Shown here one piece after another: positions 27,318 through 34,996 of a stretch of 64,000 nucleotides of DNA. This DNA is from Porphyrobacter sp. LM 6. Lineage in GTDB: Bacteria; Pseudomonadota; Alphaproteobacteria; Sphingomonadales; Sphingomonadaceae. A program made the translations under genes and the position numbers. Where the stretch lies: NCBI RefSeq assembly GCF_001720465.1, contig NZ_CP017113.1, forward strand, positions 2,480,001-2,544,000. Reading direction: 5' to 3'. The first letter of the stretch is position 1. Each line of letters begins with the position of its first letter. The notes below the pieces were generated by a model. That model did not search any database and was not told where the DNA came from. It worked only from the letters and a program-made list of their open reading frames with translations.

Positions 27318-27740
27318 TTACTTCTTCAGCGCGTCGCGGATTTCGGTCAGCAGTTCGACCTCGGTCGGCCCGGCAGGCGCTGCTGCTTCTTCGGGCTTGG
27401 CCAGCTTGGCGGTCACCTTGCCGACATAGCGCACCATCAGGAAGATGATGAACGCAAGGATCAGGAAGTTGATCACCACCGAGGCAAACGCCCCCAGCCC
27501 GATCACATTCGCCCCCGCCTCGCGCGCAGCCGCCAGCGAAGTGCCCGGCTCAACCGCGCCCGAGAGCACGATGTAGTGGTTCGAGAAGTCGATATTGCCG
27601 AAGATCGCCCCCACGATCGGCATGATGATCTCGTCAGTCAGCGACTTGACGATGGCGCCGAATGCGGCCCCGATGATGACACCCACGGCCAAGTCGATGA
27701 CGTTGCCCTTGGCGATGAAAGCCTTGAATTCCGACAGCAT
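27318..27740 (-). CDS. mscL: Large-conductance mechanosensitive channel
   Basis: MscL opens on membrane tension during hypo-osmotic shock. The 140-residue protein has the N-terminal amphipathic helix [15 protein letters not shown]1 ([21 protein letters not shown]) and TM2 ([16 protein letters not shown]). A charged C-terminal helix ([13 protein letters not shown]) closes the protein. The ATG at 27740 has AGGAGGG seven bases upstream, so the longer upstream reading frame is not used. Confidence 0.97.
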   Translation of the reverse strand: MLSEFKAFIAKGNVIDLAVGVIIGAAFGAIVKSLTDEIIMPIVGAIFGNIDFSNHYIVLSGAVEPGTSLAAAREAGANVIGLGAFASVVINFLILAFIIFLMVRYVGKVTAKLAKPEEAAAPAGPTEVELLTEIRDALKK

Positions 27741-27824
27741 GGCGATCCCTCCTGATGACTGCTCGTCGGCTTCTGCCATGCGCGATTGCACCTGCCAAGC
27801 GGGAGGCCGCCTGTCCTCCACCGC

Positions 27825-27852
27825 TTGAAAGCGGATTGAGGTGTGCTATATC
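27825..27852 (+). promoter_or_regulatory. Candidate sigma-70 promoter of the lemA operon
   Basis: TTGAAA (27825-27830) and TATATC (27847-27852) are spaced 16 bases. A small hairpin (27874-27890, CGGGCC/GGCCCG) and the ribosome site AGGAGGG precede the lemA start. It drives lemA and probably the two TPM genes. Confidence 0.6.
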
Positions 27853-27912
27853 CGCAATACAGGAGTTTGCTGCCGGGCCGAGTTGGCCCGTGCCACCAGG
27901 AGGGATTACCAC

Positions 27913-28593
27913 ATGACTCTCACCACCATGCTGCGCGGCGCCTTTGCCGCCATGGCCGCGCTCAGCCTTGCCGCTTGCGGGATCAACTCGGTGCCGACCA
28001 AGGAAGAAGCCGCCAAGGCGCAGTGGGGCAACGTCGAAAGCGCGCTCCAGAACCGTTCGGACAAGATCCCCAATCTCGTCGCCGTGGTCGAGGCCGCCGC
28101 GATTTCGGAGAAGGACATTCTGCAAGGCGTGATCGACGCCCGCGCCCGCGCGACCGCGATCAACATCACCACCGATGACCTGTCGAACCCGGAAGAGTTC
28201 AAGAAATTCAGCGACGCGCAGAACCAGCTCACCCAGGCGCTCGGCCAGCTGCGCACGGTGGTCGAGAACTACCCCCAGCTCGCCAGCCAGCCGCGCTTTG
28301 CCGATCTGATGGTGGCGATCGATGAGGCCAACAACCAGATCAACACCGAGCGGGTGCGCTACAACGACCTCGCGCGCGACTACAACACCGAGATCCGCAC
28401 CTTCCCCTCAAGCATCGGGGCGAACGTGATCCACGGCGCCAAGCCGCTCGAATACTTCGAAGCAGCCGAAGCGGCCAAGGCCAACCCCACGGTCGACATG
28501 AGCGGCATCACCGGCGACAAGGCGGCCCCCGCCGCCGCACCGGCCAGCAACGACAACACCGCAGAGCAGGCACCGGCGGCGGCCGCAAACTGA
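27913..28593 (+). CDS. lemA: LemA family lipoprotein
   Basis: The 226-residue product has a lipobox (LSLAAC) and the LemA helical domain: NSVPTKEEAAKAQWGNVESALQNRSDKIPNLV, then VVENYPQLASQPRF and RYNDLARDYNTEIRTFPSS. LemA proteins are membrane-anchored helical bundles of unknown biochemical function, nearly always next to TPM-domain genes, as here. The start at 27913 has AGGAGGG nine bases upstream. A low-complexity Ala/Pro tail ends the protein. Confidence 0.95.
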   Translation: MTLTTMLRGAFAAMAALSLAACGINSVPTKEEAAKAQWGNVESALQNRSDKIPNLVAVVEAAAISEKDILQGVIDARARATAINITTDDLSNPEEFKKFSDAQNQLTQALGQLRTVVENYPQLASQPRFADLMVAIDEANNQINTERVRYNDLARDYNTEIRTFPSSIGANVIHGAKPLEYFEAAEAAKANPTVDMSGITGDKAAPAAAPASNDNTAEQAPAAAAN

Positions 28594-28594
28594 G

Positions 28595-29488
28595 GTGACC
28601 AAGGCGTTTGCTCCGTTGCGCCATGCGCTGCTGGCGCTGGCGGGCCTTGTGTGGCTTGCCAGCGCCGCAACCGCGAGCGCACAAACCTACCCTGCCCGCC
28701 CCGCCGGGCCGGTCTACGACGGGGCGAGCATCCTCTCGGCAGAGACCGAGGCGCAGCTCGATGCCGAACTGCGCGCCTATAACGCGCAGACCGGCCGCGC
28801 GATTATCGTCGCCACCGTGCCGAGCCTCGATGGCGCGACGATCGAGACCTATGCCACGGGCCTGTTCAGCACCTGGGGGATCGGCGGCGCCCAGCGCGAT
28901 ACCGGGCTGCTGCTGCTGATCGCTCCCAATGAGCGGCGGATGTGGATCGAGGTCGGCTATGGCCTCCACGGCTATTTCGGCGGGATCATGGCGGGGCGCG
29001 TCATCAACGATGTGATCGCGCCGCGCTTCAAGGAAGGCAATTTCGATGCGGGTGTGACAGACGGCGTCGCCGCAATCCTCGCTCACCTCGCCAAGAGCCC
29101 GGAAGACGCAATCGCCATCGAGGAAGCCGCAAAGGCCGCACAGGCGCAGGAAAGCCGCAGCGACGGAGGCTTCCCGTTCGGCATCCTGATCTGGCTTGCA
29201 TTCATGTTCTTCTTCTTCATCCTGCCGCTGATGAGCGGCCGTAGGCGGCGTCGGAAGTATCGCGCCAAGGGTTCCGGCCCGTGGGGCGATGCGGGCCGCG
29301 AATTCGGCGATACCGCGCGCGACATCATCCTCTGGGAGGTCGGCAGCGCGATCCTGCGCAGCGCGCTGTCAGATGGCGACAGTGATGGCTGGGGCGGCGG
29401 TGGCGGCGGCGGATTTGGCGGTGGCGGCGGGTTCGGCGGCTTTGGCGGCGGCAGTTCCGGTGGCGGCGGCGCCTCGGGGGGGTGGTAG
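28595..29488 (+). CDS. TPM domain-containing membrane protein, Gly-rich tail
   Basis: The 297-residue product has a signal peptide (ending ATASAQ) and a TPM domain (residues about 35-160: GPVYDGASILSAETEAQLDAEL, TGRAIIVATV, RDTGLLLLIAPNERRMWIEVGYGL). One membrane segment (FGILIWLAFMFFFFILPLM) and basic and glycine-rich tails follow. TPM proteins of this type (YgcG-like) are linked to photosystem repair in plants and to cell-envelope roles in bacteria. The start is GTG at 28595, 1 bp after the lemA stop; expression is probably coupled. The glycine tail is low complexity. Confidence 0.9.
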   Translation: MTKAFAPLRHALLALAGLVWLASAATASAQTYPARPAGPVYDGASILSAETEAQLDAELRAYNAQTGRAIIVATVPSLDGATIETYATGLFSTWGIGGAQRDTGLLLLIAPNERRMWIEVGYGLHGYFGGIMAGRVINDVIAPRFKEGNFDAGVTDGVAAILAHLAKSPEDAIAIEEAAKAAQAQESRSDGGFPFGILIWLAFMFFFFILPLMSGRRRRRKYRAKGSGPWGDAGREFGDTARDIILWEVGSAILRSALSDGDSDGWGGGGGGGFGGGGGFGGFGGGSSGGGGASGGW

Positions 29489-29490
29489 CA

Positions 29491-30165
29491 ATGGCCTATC
29501 TCGATGATGCAGGACGCAAGCTCGTGAGCGAAGCGGTCACCCAGGCCGAAAGCGCGACCTCGGGCGAGATCGTCACCGTGCTCGCCGACGCATCGGACGG
29601 TTACACGGATGTCGCCCTGCTGTGGGCGGCGGGCGCGGCCTTCACCGCGATGAGCGTGTTCGCCGCAATCCCGCGCCCGTTCCTCGATCTGTGGGACCGG
29701 CTGTTCGGCGGCTGGGGGCACCAGTGGACCACCGGCGAGCTCGCCAGCATGGTGATCGCGCTCGGGCTCATCAAGTTCCTCGCCGTGATGCTCGTCCAGC
29801 AGTGGCAGCCGCTGCGCTTTGCGCTGATCCCCGGCCCGACCAAGACCATCCGCGTCCACAATCAGGCCGTGCGCCAGTTTAAGGTCGGTGCGGAACGGCG
29901 CACCACCGGGCGCACGGGCGTGCTGATCTACCTCTCCATGCGCGAACACCGCGCCGAGATCGTCGCCGACGAAAGCATCGCCGCCAAGGTCCCCGCCGAA
30001 GTCTGGGGCGAGGCGATGGCCGATATGCTCAGCCATATCCGCAAGGGACGCATCGCCGAGGGGCTGGCGGCGGGCATCCGCGATGTCGGCTTCGTGCTCG
30101 CCGAGCACTTCCCGCGCGGCGCCGATGACGAGAACGAGCTGCCGGACCGCCTGATCGAGGTTTAG
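29491..30165 (+). CDS. TPM domain-containing membrane protein
   Basis: A 224-residue second TPM protein with a cytosolic or periplasmic N-terminal TPM core (AESATSGEIVTVLADASDGYTDVALLWAAGAAF) and two hydrophobic segments. Its C-terminal half carries a TGVLIYLSMREHRAEIVADESIAAKV segment typical of the family. ATG at 29491 is 2 bp after the upstream stop; an in-frame GTG at 29482 overlaps it. It is the third gene of the lemA operon. Confidence 0.88.
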   Translation: MAYLDDAGRKLVSEAVTQAESATSGEIVTVLADASDGYTDVALLWAAGAAFTAMSVFAAIPRPFLDLWDRLFGGWGHQWTTGELASMVIALGLIKFLAVMLVQQWQPLRFALIPGPTKTIRVHNQAVRQFKVGAERRTTGRTGVLIYLSMREHRAEIVADESIAAKVPAEVWGEAMADMLSHIRKGRIAEGLAAGIRDVGFVLAEHFPRGADDENELPDRLIEV

Positions 30166-30190
30166 GCCTTGACCCGCCCGCGCTGAACCT

Positions 30191-30790
30191 GTGGAAGGGC
30201 GCTCCCTGCTTTCGCCACGGAGCCTTCCCTTGATCAAAGACCGCGATGCCGACCTGCCCGAACAGGTGATGTGGGAAGGCCGCTTCATCACCACCAAGAC
30301 GCGGGGGCGCTGGGAATATGTCGGGCGTGCGCGCGGCATCAAGGCGGCGGCGATCATCGCGCTTGACGATGATCCCGACGGCACCCGCCACGTGATCCTC
30401 GTCAGCCAGTACCGCGTGCCGTTGTCGCGCTTCAGCCTCGAAATTCCGGCGGGCCTCATCGGCGATGATGCCGGAGCCGAGGGCGAGGACGCGGTCGATG
30501 CCGCAGCGCGCGAGCTGGAGGAGGAAACCGGCTACCGCGCCGCGCAGATGACCTCGCTGGGCGAGTTCTATTCCTCGCCCGGCATGGTCTCGGAAAGCTT
30601 CACCCTCTTGAAGGCGACCGGCCTCGAGCGCGTGGGCGAAGGCGGCGGGACCGAGGGCGAGAATATCACTGTGCACCGGGTCGCGCTGCGCGATCTGGCG
30701 CGCTTCGTGGCCGAATGGCGCAGGGCTGGCCATGCGGTCGATGTGCGGATAGCGATGCTGCTGACGCCGGGATTTCTGGGAGAGGATTGA
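30191..30790 (+). CDS. NUDIX hydrolase, ADP-ribose pyrophosphatase-like
   Basis: The 199-residue product has a Nudix box ending RELEEETGY (consensus REUXEEXGU) preceded by Glu seven residues upstream. The LVSQYRVPLSRFSLEIPAGLIG and SSPGMVSESFTLLKA elements are typical of ADP-sugar pyrophosphatases. The start is uncertain: GTG at 30191, or TTG at 30230 with ACGGAG upstream. It lies between the lemA operon and an SDR gene, with only 3 bp to the latter. Confidence 0.88.
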   Translation: MEGRSLLSPRSLPLIKDRDADLPEQVMWEGRFITTKTRGRWEYVGRARGIKAAAIIALDDDPDGTRHVILVSQYRVPLSRFSLEIPAGLIGDDAGAEGEDAVDAAARELEEETGYRAAQMTSLGEFYSSPGMVSESFTLLKATGLERVGEGGGTEGENITVHRVALRDLARFVAEWRRAGHAVDVRIAMLLTPGFLGED

Positions 30791-30793
30791 GAT

Positions 30794-31576
30794 ATGGCAG
30801 GACGTGTAGCGGGCAAGATGGCCCTGGTAACGGGCGGCGCGCAGGGGCTTGGCCGCGCGCATTGCATCCGCCTGGCCGAAGAAGGCGCGCGGGTGCTGGC
30901 GACCGACATCAACGGTGCGGGCGCGCAAGAGACTGCCGCAATCATCAACGCAAAGCTCGGGGCCGGAACCGCTTTCGGCATCGCGCACGACGTGACCGAC
31001 CCGGCGCAGTGGGAAATCGCGGTCGATGCCGCGCGTGAGCATCTGGGCGGGCTGAACGTGCTGGTGAACAACGCCGGGATCGGGGTGCCGGGCAATATCG
31101 AGGCCTGCACCTTTGCCGATTGGCAGCGGTGCTTCGACATCAACGTCAATTCGATCTTCCACGGCTGCCAGAAGGCCCTCCCGCTGATGCGCGAACACGC
31201 GCCCGGATCGATCATCAACATCTCGAGCATCGCAGGCCTGATCGCCAGCGACACCATGCCGGCCTACAATTCCTCGAAGGCCGCGGTGTGGATGCTGTCG
31301 AAGTCGATCGCGCTACACTGCGCCAAGAAGGGCATGAACATTCGCTGCAACTCGGTGCACCCGACCTTTGTCGATACGCCGATCCTCGACGGGACCGCCA
31401 AGGCGCACGCGCTCGACAAGGATGTGCTGATGGAAAAGCTCGCGCGGCAGATCCCGCTCAAGTTCGTGGGTGAGCCCAACGATATCGCCAATGCGGTGCT
31501 CTATCTGGCGAGCGACGAAAGCCGGTTCATGACCGGCGCCGAGCTGAAGCTCGATGGCGGTATTTCCGCGATGTAA
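30794..31576 (+). CDS. SDR family oxidoreductase (classical)
   Basis: The 260-residue product has the TGGAQGLG nucleotide-binding motif, NNAG, the catalytic Ser in ISSIAG, and Tyr/Lys in AYNSSK. The C-terminal PG-equivalent is VHPTFVDTP. It is closest in appearance to 3-beta-hydroxysteroid or cyclopentanol-type dehydrogenases, but the substrate is not determinable. It is coupled to the Nudix gene and ends just before a terminator. Confidence 0.93.
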   Translation: MAGRVAGKMALVTGGAQGLGRAHCIRLAEEGARVLATDINGAGAQETAAIINAKLGAGTAFGIAHDVTDPAQWEIAVDAAREHLGGLNVLVNNAGIGVPGNIEACTFADWQRCFDINVNSIFHGCQKALPLMREHAPGSIINISSIAGLIASDTMPAYNSSKAAVWMLSKSIALHCAKKGMNIRCNSVHPTFVDTPILDGTAKAHALDKDVLMEKLARQIPLKFVGEPNDIANAVLYLASDESRFMTGAELKLDGGISAM

Positions 31577-31584
31577 AAAAGAGA

Positions 31585-31606
31585 GAGGGGCCACAATGGG
31601 CCCCTC
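31585..31606. terminator. Bidirectional intrinsic terminator
   Basis: An 8-bp stem (GAGGGGCC with GGCCCCTC) with a six-base loop. An A-run on its left (31575-31580) makes a T-run for minus-strand transcripts coming from the PspC-like gene. It also follows the SDR stop. Confidence 0.75.
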
Positions 31607-31671
31607 CCGGTTTGTTCAGATCGGTGTGCAGCGGCCCGAAAAACCGGGAAACCGCTTTTTCGACGCTGCAC

Positions 31672-31887
31672 TCAATCCGCGACCAATGCGATCGCGAGGT
31701 AGATCAGGATGAAGCTGCCGAAGCCGAACAGCGTGCCGGCAACAAAGCCGATCCGCACCAGCATCGGGTCAATCCCGAAATAGTCGGCAATCCCGGCACA
31801 CACGCCAAAGACCTTGCTGTTGGTCTTGTCGAGGCGGAAGCCAGCGCGGGGCGGCTTGCCACCGGAATTGCGGGTAACGTCGTTCAT
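31672..31887 (-). CDS. PspC domain-containing small membrane protein
   Basis: The 71-residue product has a PspC domain (residues about 18-68: FRLDKTNSKVFGVCAGIADYFGIDPMLVRIGF), ending in a membrane segment (VAGTLFGFGSFILIYLAIALV). PspC proteins sense membrane stress in the phage-shock system, but no pspA or pspF is nearby. The start at 31887 is preferred to an ATG nine bases upstream because GGAG is ten bases away. Confidence 0.88.
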   Translation of the reverse strand: MNDVTRNSGGKPPRAGFRLDKTNSKVFGVCAGIADYFGIDPMLVRIGFVAGTLFGFGSFILIYLAIALVAD

Positions 31888-31918
31888 TTCAATCATACTC
31901 CAGATTGGCGGCCGAGGA

Positions 31919-32032
31919 TCAAGCGATCATGCCGGGGCTAGCAGGAACAATGGCGTAAGCGAAGCTGGCAAGGGTCAGCACGACAGCAAAGGTAGCCGAA
32001 GCGAACCGGGCCGTGGCATCAGAGGTAAACAT
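31919..32032 (-). CDS. Short hydrophobic peptide, 37 aa, sister 1
   Basis: The peptide begins MFTSDATARFAS and ends FAYAIVPASPGMIA, with one hydrophobic segment (SATFAVVLTLASFAYAIV). It shares pattern and exact length with the neighbouring 32071-32184 peptide. AAAGGA ten bases upstream supports translation. No function known; it lies downstream of a PspC-like gene. Confidence 0.65.
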   Translation of the reverse strand: MFTSDATARFASATFAVVLTLASFAYAIVPASPGMIA

Positions 32033-32070
32033 GCGAATTGGTCCTTTGAGAGAGGGGTCTGGAGTTGCGA

Positions 32071-32184
32071 TCAGGCCATCAGGCTCGGGCTGGCGGGGAT
32101 GATCGCGTAGGCGAAGAACGCGGCGGAAATCACGACCGAGAAAGCGGCGGCGAAAAGGCGGTTCGAAGCTTCTTGGGCATACAT
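32071..32184 (-). CDS. Short hydrophobic peptide, 37 aa, sister 2
   Basis: The peptide begins MYAQEASNRLF and ends FAYAIIPASPSLMA, with a hydrophobic central segment. AAGGAG eight bases upstream is a strong ribosome site. Its identity to sister 1 is concentrated in the C-terminal YAI(V/I)PASP motif; the two arose by tandem duplication or are related antibacterial-like or membrane-modulating peptides. Confidence 0.7.
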   Translation of the reverse strand: MYAQEASNRLFAAAFSVVISAAFFAYAIIPASPSLMA

Positions 32185-32335
32185 GGTAAGGTCTCCTTGG
32201 TGTTTCTTGCTGTCCGGCGGGACCATCCCGGGGACGCAGAATACTTTGCAGGAGCCGTGCCAAACTCGAAAAACGGCAGAATTCCGCCATTTCTTTGCTT
32301 TCACGCAGCAAACGCCCCGTTCACCTATCCGAAAG

Positions 32336-32354
32336 CTTGGTAAAATTTACCAAG
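32336..32354. promoter_or_regulatory. Perfect 19-bp palindrome, likely operator
   Basis: CTTGGTAAAATTTACCAAG has two perfect 9-bp arms around one base. It is about 72 bp before recF and 152 bp upstream of sister peptide 2, in their divergent region. Such symmetry in non-coding DNA usually marks a dimeric repressor site; the protein is unknown. Confidence 0.6.
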
Positions 32355-32425
32355 GGTTGGGATTGCACTTTTCGGCCCCCTTCCTCTGGCCAAATCTCCC
32401 CCCTCCCGCTACCCGCGCAAGGGCC

Positions 32426-33514
32426 ATGGCGCTCACCCGGATCAGCCTCGAAAACTTCCGCAACCATGCGGCAACGACGCTCGGCGAGACGGCGCATTTC
32501 AACCTGCTGGTGGGCGAGAACGGCGCGGGCAAGACCAACCTGCTCGAAGCGCTGTCGCTGCTCGGTCCCGGCCGGGGGCTGAGGCGTGCGAACCTTGGCG
32601 ATCTGGCAAAAAAGGCCGCGCCGGGCGATCCCCCGCAATCCTTCGCCATCGGCGCAAGCCTGAGCGAGGCCGGCACGGTCTCGGCGCGGATCGGCACCTA
32701 TAGCGAGGCGCACCAGCCCGGACGGCGTCTGGTGCGGGTCAACGGCGCGCCTGCCACGGCGACCAGCCTGGCCGAATGGCTCGCCTTGTCTTGGCTCACC
32801 CCGGCGATGGACGGACTGTTCACCGACAGCGCAGGCGCGCGGCGGCGCTTCGTTGACCGGATGGCGCTGGCGATCGCGCCGGATCATGCGCGGCGCGTGA
32901 GTGCGCTCGAGACCGCGCTGCGCGAACGCGGGCGGCTGCTGGAAACGCGTGCCGAGGCGCGCTGGCTCGATGCGGTCGAGGCACAGGTGGCGGGGCATAG
33001 CGCAGCGGTCGCGATGGTGCGAGCCGAACTCGTCGCGAGGCTGGCGGACGAGCTCTCCGCGCTGCCCTCGGAACCCTTCGCACGCCCTGCCCTCACCTAT
33101 CGCCCCGGCGGCCCGACCGACGAGACCGCTTTACGTGCCGAACTTGCCCGCCAGCGCCCTCGCGACCGCGCCGCCGGGCGCGCGTTGAGCGGGCCACAGC
33201 GCGACGAACTGGAAGTCGTCATGGCCTCGACCCGCCTGCCCGCGTCCTCGTGCTCGACCGGCGAGCAGAAGGCGATGCTGATCGCGATCACCCTCGCGCA
33301 TGGCATTCTTGCCGCCGCGGGCCGACCGAGCGTTCTGCTGCTCGACGAGGTGGCCGCGCATCTTGACCCGGTGCGCCGCACCGAGCTGTTCCGGCGGCTG
33401 CGGCAGGGCAAGGCGCAAGTGTGGATGACCGGCACCGAACTCGCCCCGTTCGAGGCGATCCGCGACGAAGCCGCCATCTGGCGGGTCAGCGGCGGGCAGG
33501 CAGAGCGGGTCTAG
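32426..33514 (+). CDS. recF: DNA replication and repair protein RecF
   Basis: RecF loads RecA on gapped DNA with RecO and RecR. The 362-residue product has the Walker A motif GENGAGKTN (near residue 31), the ABC-type signature STGEQKAML and Walker B LLLDEVAAHLD. The start at 32426 gives the family N-terminus (MALTRISLENFRNH). In many bacteria recF is beside dnaN near oriC, but not here. Confidence 0.96.
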   Translation: MALTRISLENFRNHAATTLGETAHFNLLVGENGAGKTNLLEALSLLGPGRGLRRANLGDLAKKAAPGDPPQSFAIGASLSEAGTVSARIGTYSEAHQPGRRLVRVNGAPATATSLAEWLALSWLTPAMDGLFTDSAGARRRFVDRMALAIAPDHARRVSALETALRERGRLLETRAEARWLDAVEAQVAGHSAAVAMVRAELVARLADELSALPSEPFARPALTYRPGGPTDETALRAELARQRPRDRAAGRALSGPQRDELEVVMASTRLPASSCSTGEQKAMLIAITLAHGILAAAGRPSVLLLDEVAAHLDPVRRTELFRRLRQGKAQVWMTGTELAPFEAIRDEAAIWRVSGGQAERV

Positions 33515-33521
33515 CGGGGGT

Positions 33522-34244
33522 CTAGCTGGCCTTGGGAGGCGGCAAGGCGGCCTCTACCTCGGGCAAGGTCGAGGCAACCAGCGCTTCGATCCCGTCAGCA
33601 GTGGGATGGATCCGGTCGGACTGGAACAGTTCGGGCTGGCGGTAGATATCCTCCAGCCAGAACGGGATCAGCGCCGCGCCATGCTGCTTGGCGAGATCGC
33701 GGTACATCGCATCGAACTGCGCCTGATATTCCGGCCCGTAATTCGGCGGCGCGCGCATCCCCATCAGCAGCACCGGAATGCCCCGCTCCTTGAGCATCGC
33801 CAGCATCTTGCCGAGATTGGCGCTGGTCTCCTCGGGCGACAAACCGCGCAGCAGATCATTGCCGCCGAGCTCGAGAATAAACAGATCGGGCTTTCCTGTC
33901 TGCGCGTCGAGCGTGAACTTGAGCCGTTGCAGCCCTGCCGCGCTGGTATCGCCTGAAACCCCGGCATTGGTGATCGCCGCATTGACGCCCTTGACGCGCA
34001 GGGCCGCCTCAAGCCGCGCGGGGTAGCTTTGCGCGGGATCGAGCCCGTAACCGGCGAACAGACTGTCTCCAAAAGCGAGGATGCGCCGCTCCGGCCCGAC
34101 CACCGGGATCGCGGGGAGCGTGGGCTTGCCATCCTCGGCTATCTGCTCGCCCGGCGCGGCGGCCTCTTCCGGCCCGCTGCACGCAGCCAGCGCCAGCAAA
34201 GCTGCGCCGATAACGCCAATATTCGACCAAGAGCGCTTGTGCAT
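33522..34244 (-). CDS. Arylesterase/acyl-CoA thioesterase-like SGNH hydrolase (TesA family)
   Basis: The 240-residue lipoprotein (LLALAAC lipobox) has an SGNH fold: AFGDSLFAGYG (catalytic Ser), ELGGNDLL and the DRIHPT triad (Asp/His). TesA homologues hydrolyse fatty esters and thioesters in the periplasm. Divergent pairing with a YbbA/YbbP ABC exporter is the classical tesA-ybbA-ybbP arrangement. The start at 34244 is favoured by GGAAGG upstream. Confidence 0.93.
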   Translation of the reverse strand: MHKRSWSNIGVIGAALLALAACSGPEEAAAPGEQIAEDGKPTLPAIPVVGPERRILAFGDSLFAGYGLDPAQSYPARLEAALRVKGVNAAITNAGVSGDTSAAGLQRLKFTLDAQTGKPDLFILELGGNDLLRGLSPEETSANLGKMLAMLKERGIPVLLMGMRAPPNYGPEYQAQFDAMYRDLAKQHGAALIPFWLEDIYRQPELFQSDRIHPTADGIEALVASTLPEVEAALPPPKAS

Positions 34245-34303
34245 CCGCGAGCCTTCCATACCTGTAGCTTGTTGCAATCCCCCACCTATGCCATCGGACC
34301 AGT

Positions 34304-34996
34304 GTGACAAGCCCCTCTCTCGCGATCAGCGCCCGCAATCTTACCCTCACCCTCGGCAGCCAGTCGGCGCCGGTGACGATCCTTCGTGGGATCGATCTGG
34401 ATATCGAACAGGGACAAGTCGTTGCCCTGCTCGGCCCGTCAGGCTCGGGCAAAAGCTCGCTGATGGCGGTGCTGTCCGGCCTTGAACGCGCGAGCGGCGG
34501 GAGCCTCAATGTCGCGGGCGCGGATTTCGCGGCGCTCGATGAAGACGGCCTTGCCGCTGCGCGCCGGGGGCGGATCGGAATTGTGCTCCAGGCCTTCCAC
34601 CTGCTGCCGACCATGACGGCGGCGGAGAACGTCGCCACCCCGATGGAGCTTGCTGGCATGGCCGATGCCGGCCCGCGCGCGCTGGCCGAACTCGAAGCGG
34701 TCGGCCTCGGCCACCGGACCGGGCACTACCCCACCCAGCTTTCGGGCGGCGAGCAGCAACGCGTCGCCATCGCCCGCGCCACCGCGCCGCGCCCCGATCT
34801 GATCTTCGCCGACGAGCCGACCGGCAATCTCGATGCCGCGACCGGCGAGGAGATCATCAAGCTCCTGTTCGCCCGCCGCGCCGAAACCGGAGCGACGCTG
34901 CTGATCATCACCCACGACGCCGCGCTCGCCGCGCGCTGCGAACGGGTGCTGACGATGGCGGACGGCGTGATCGTTTCGGATACGCGCACCACATGA
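34304..34996 (+). CDS. ybbA: ABC transporter ATP-binding protein (YbbA type)
   Basis: The 230-residue ATPase has Walker A GPSGSGKSS, the signature LSGGEQQRVAIARA, Walker B LIFADEP, and a switch His. It is closest to the LolD/MacB/YbbA family of ABC exporters. The GTG start at 34304 fits the family. It overlaps the permease gene by 4 bp and is divergent from the tesA-like gene. Confidence 0.94.
   Translation: MTSPSLAISARNLTLTLGSQSAPVTILRGIDLDIEQGQVVALLGPSGSGKSSLMAVLSGLERASGGSLNVAGADFAALDEDGLAAARRGRIGIVLQAFHLLPTMTAAENVATPMELAGMADAGPRALAELEAVGLGHRTGHYPTQLSGGEQQRVAIARATAPRPDLIFADEPTGNLDAATGEEIIKLLFARRAETGATLLIITHDAALAARCERVLTMADGVIVSDTRTT

Noticed and set aside
29390..29485. Repetitive GGC/GGT-rich DNA in the TPM gene
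   Set aside because: It encodes the glycine-rich tail of the TPM protein, common in this family, rather than a mobile or regulatory repeat.
31840..32400. Possible toxin-antitoxin pair formed by the twin 37-residue peptides
   Set aside because: The two peptides are sisters in tandem, same strand, and no antitoxin-like DNA-binding gene or antisense RNA promoter is visible; a TA call would be speculation.
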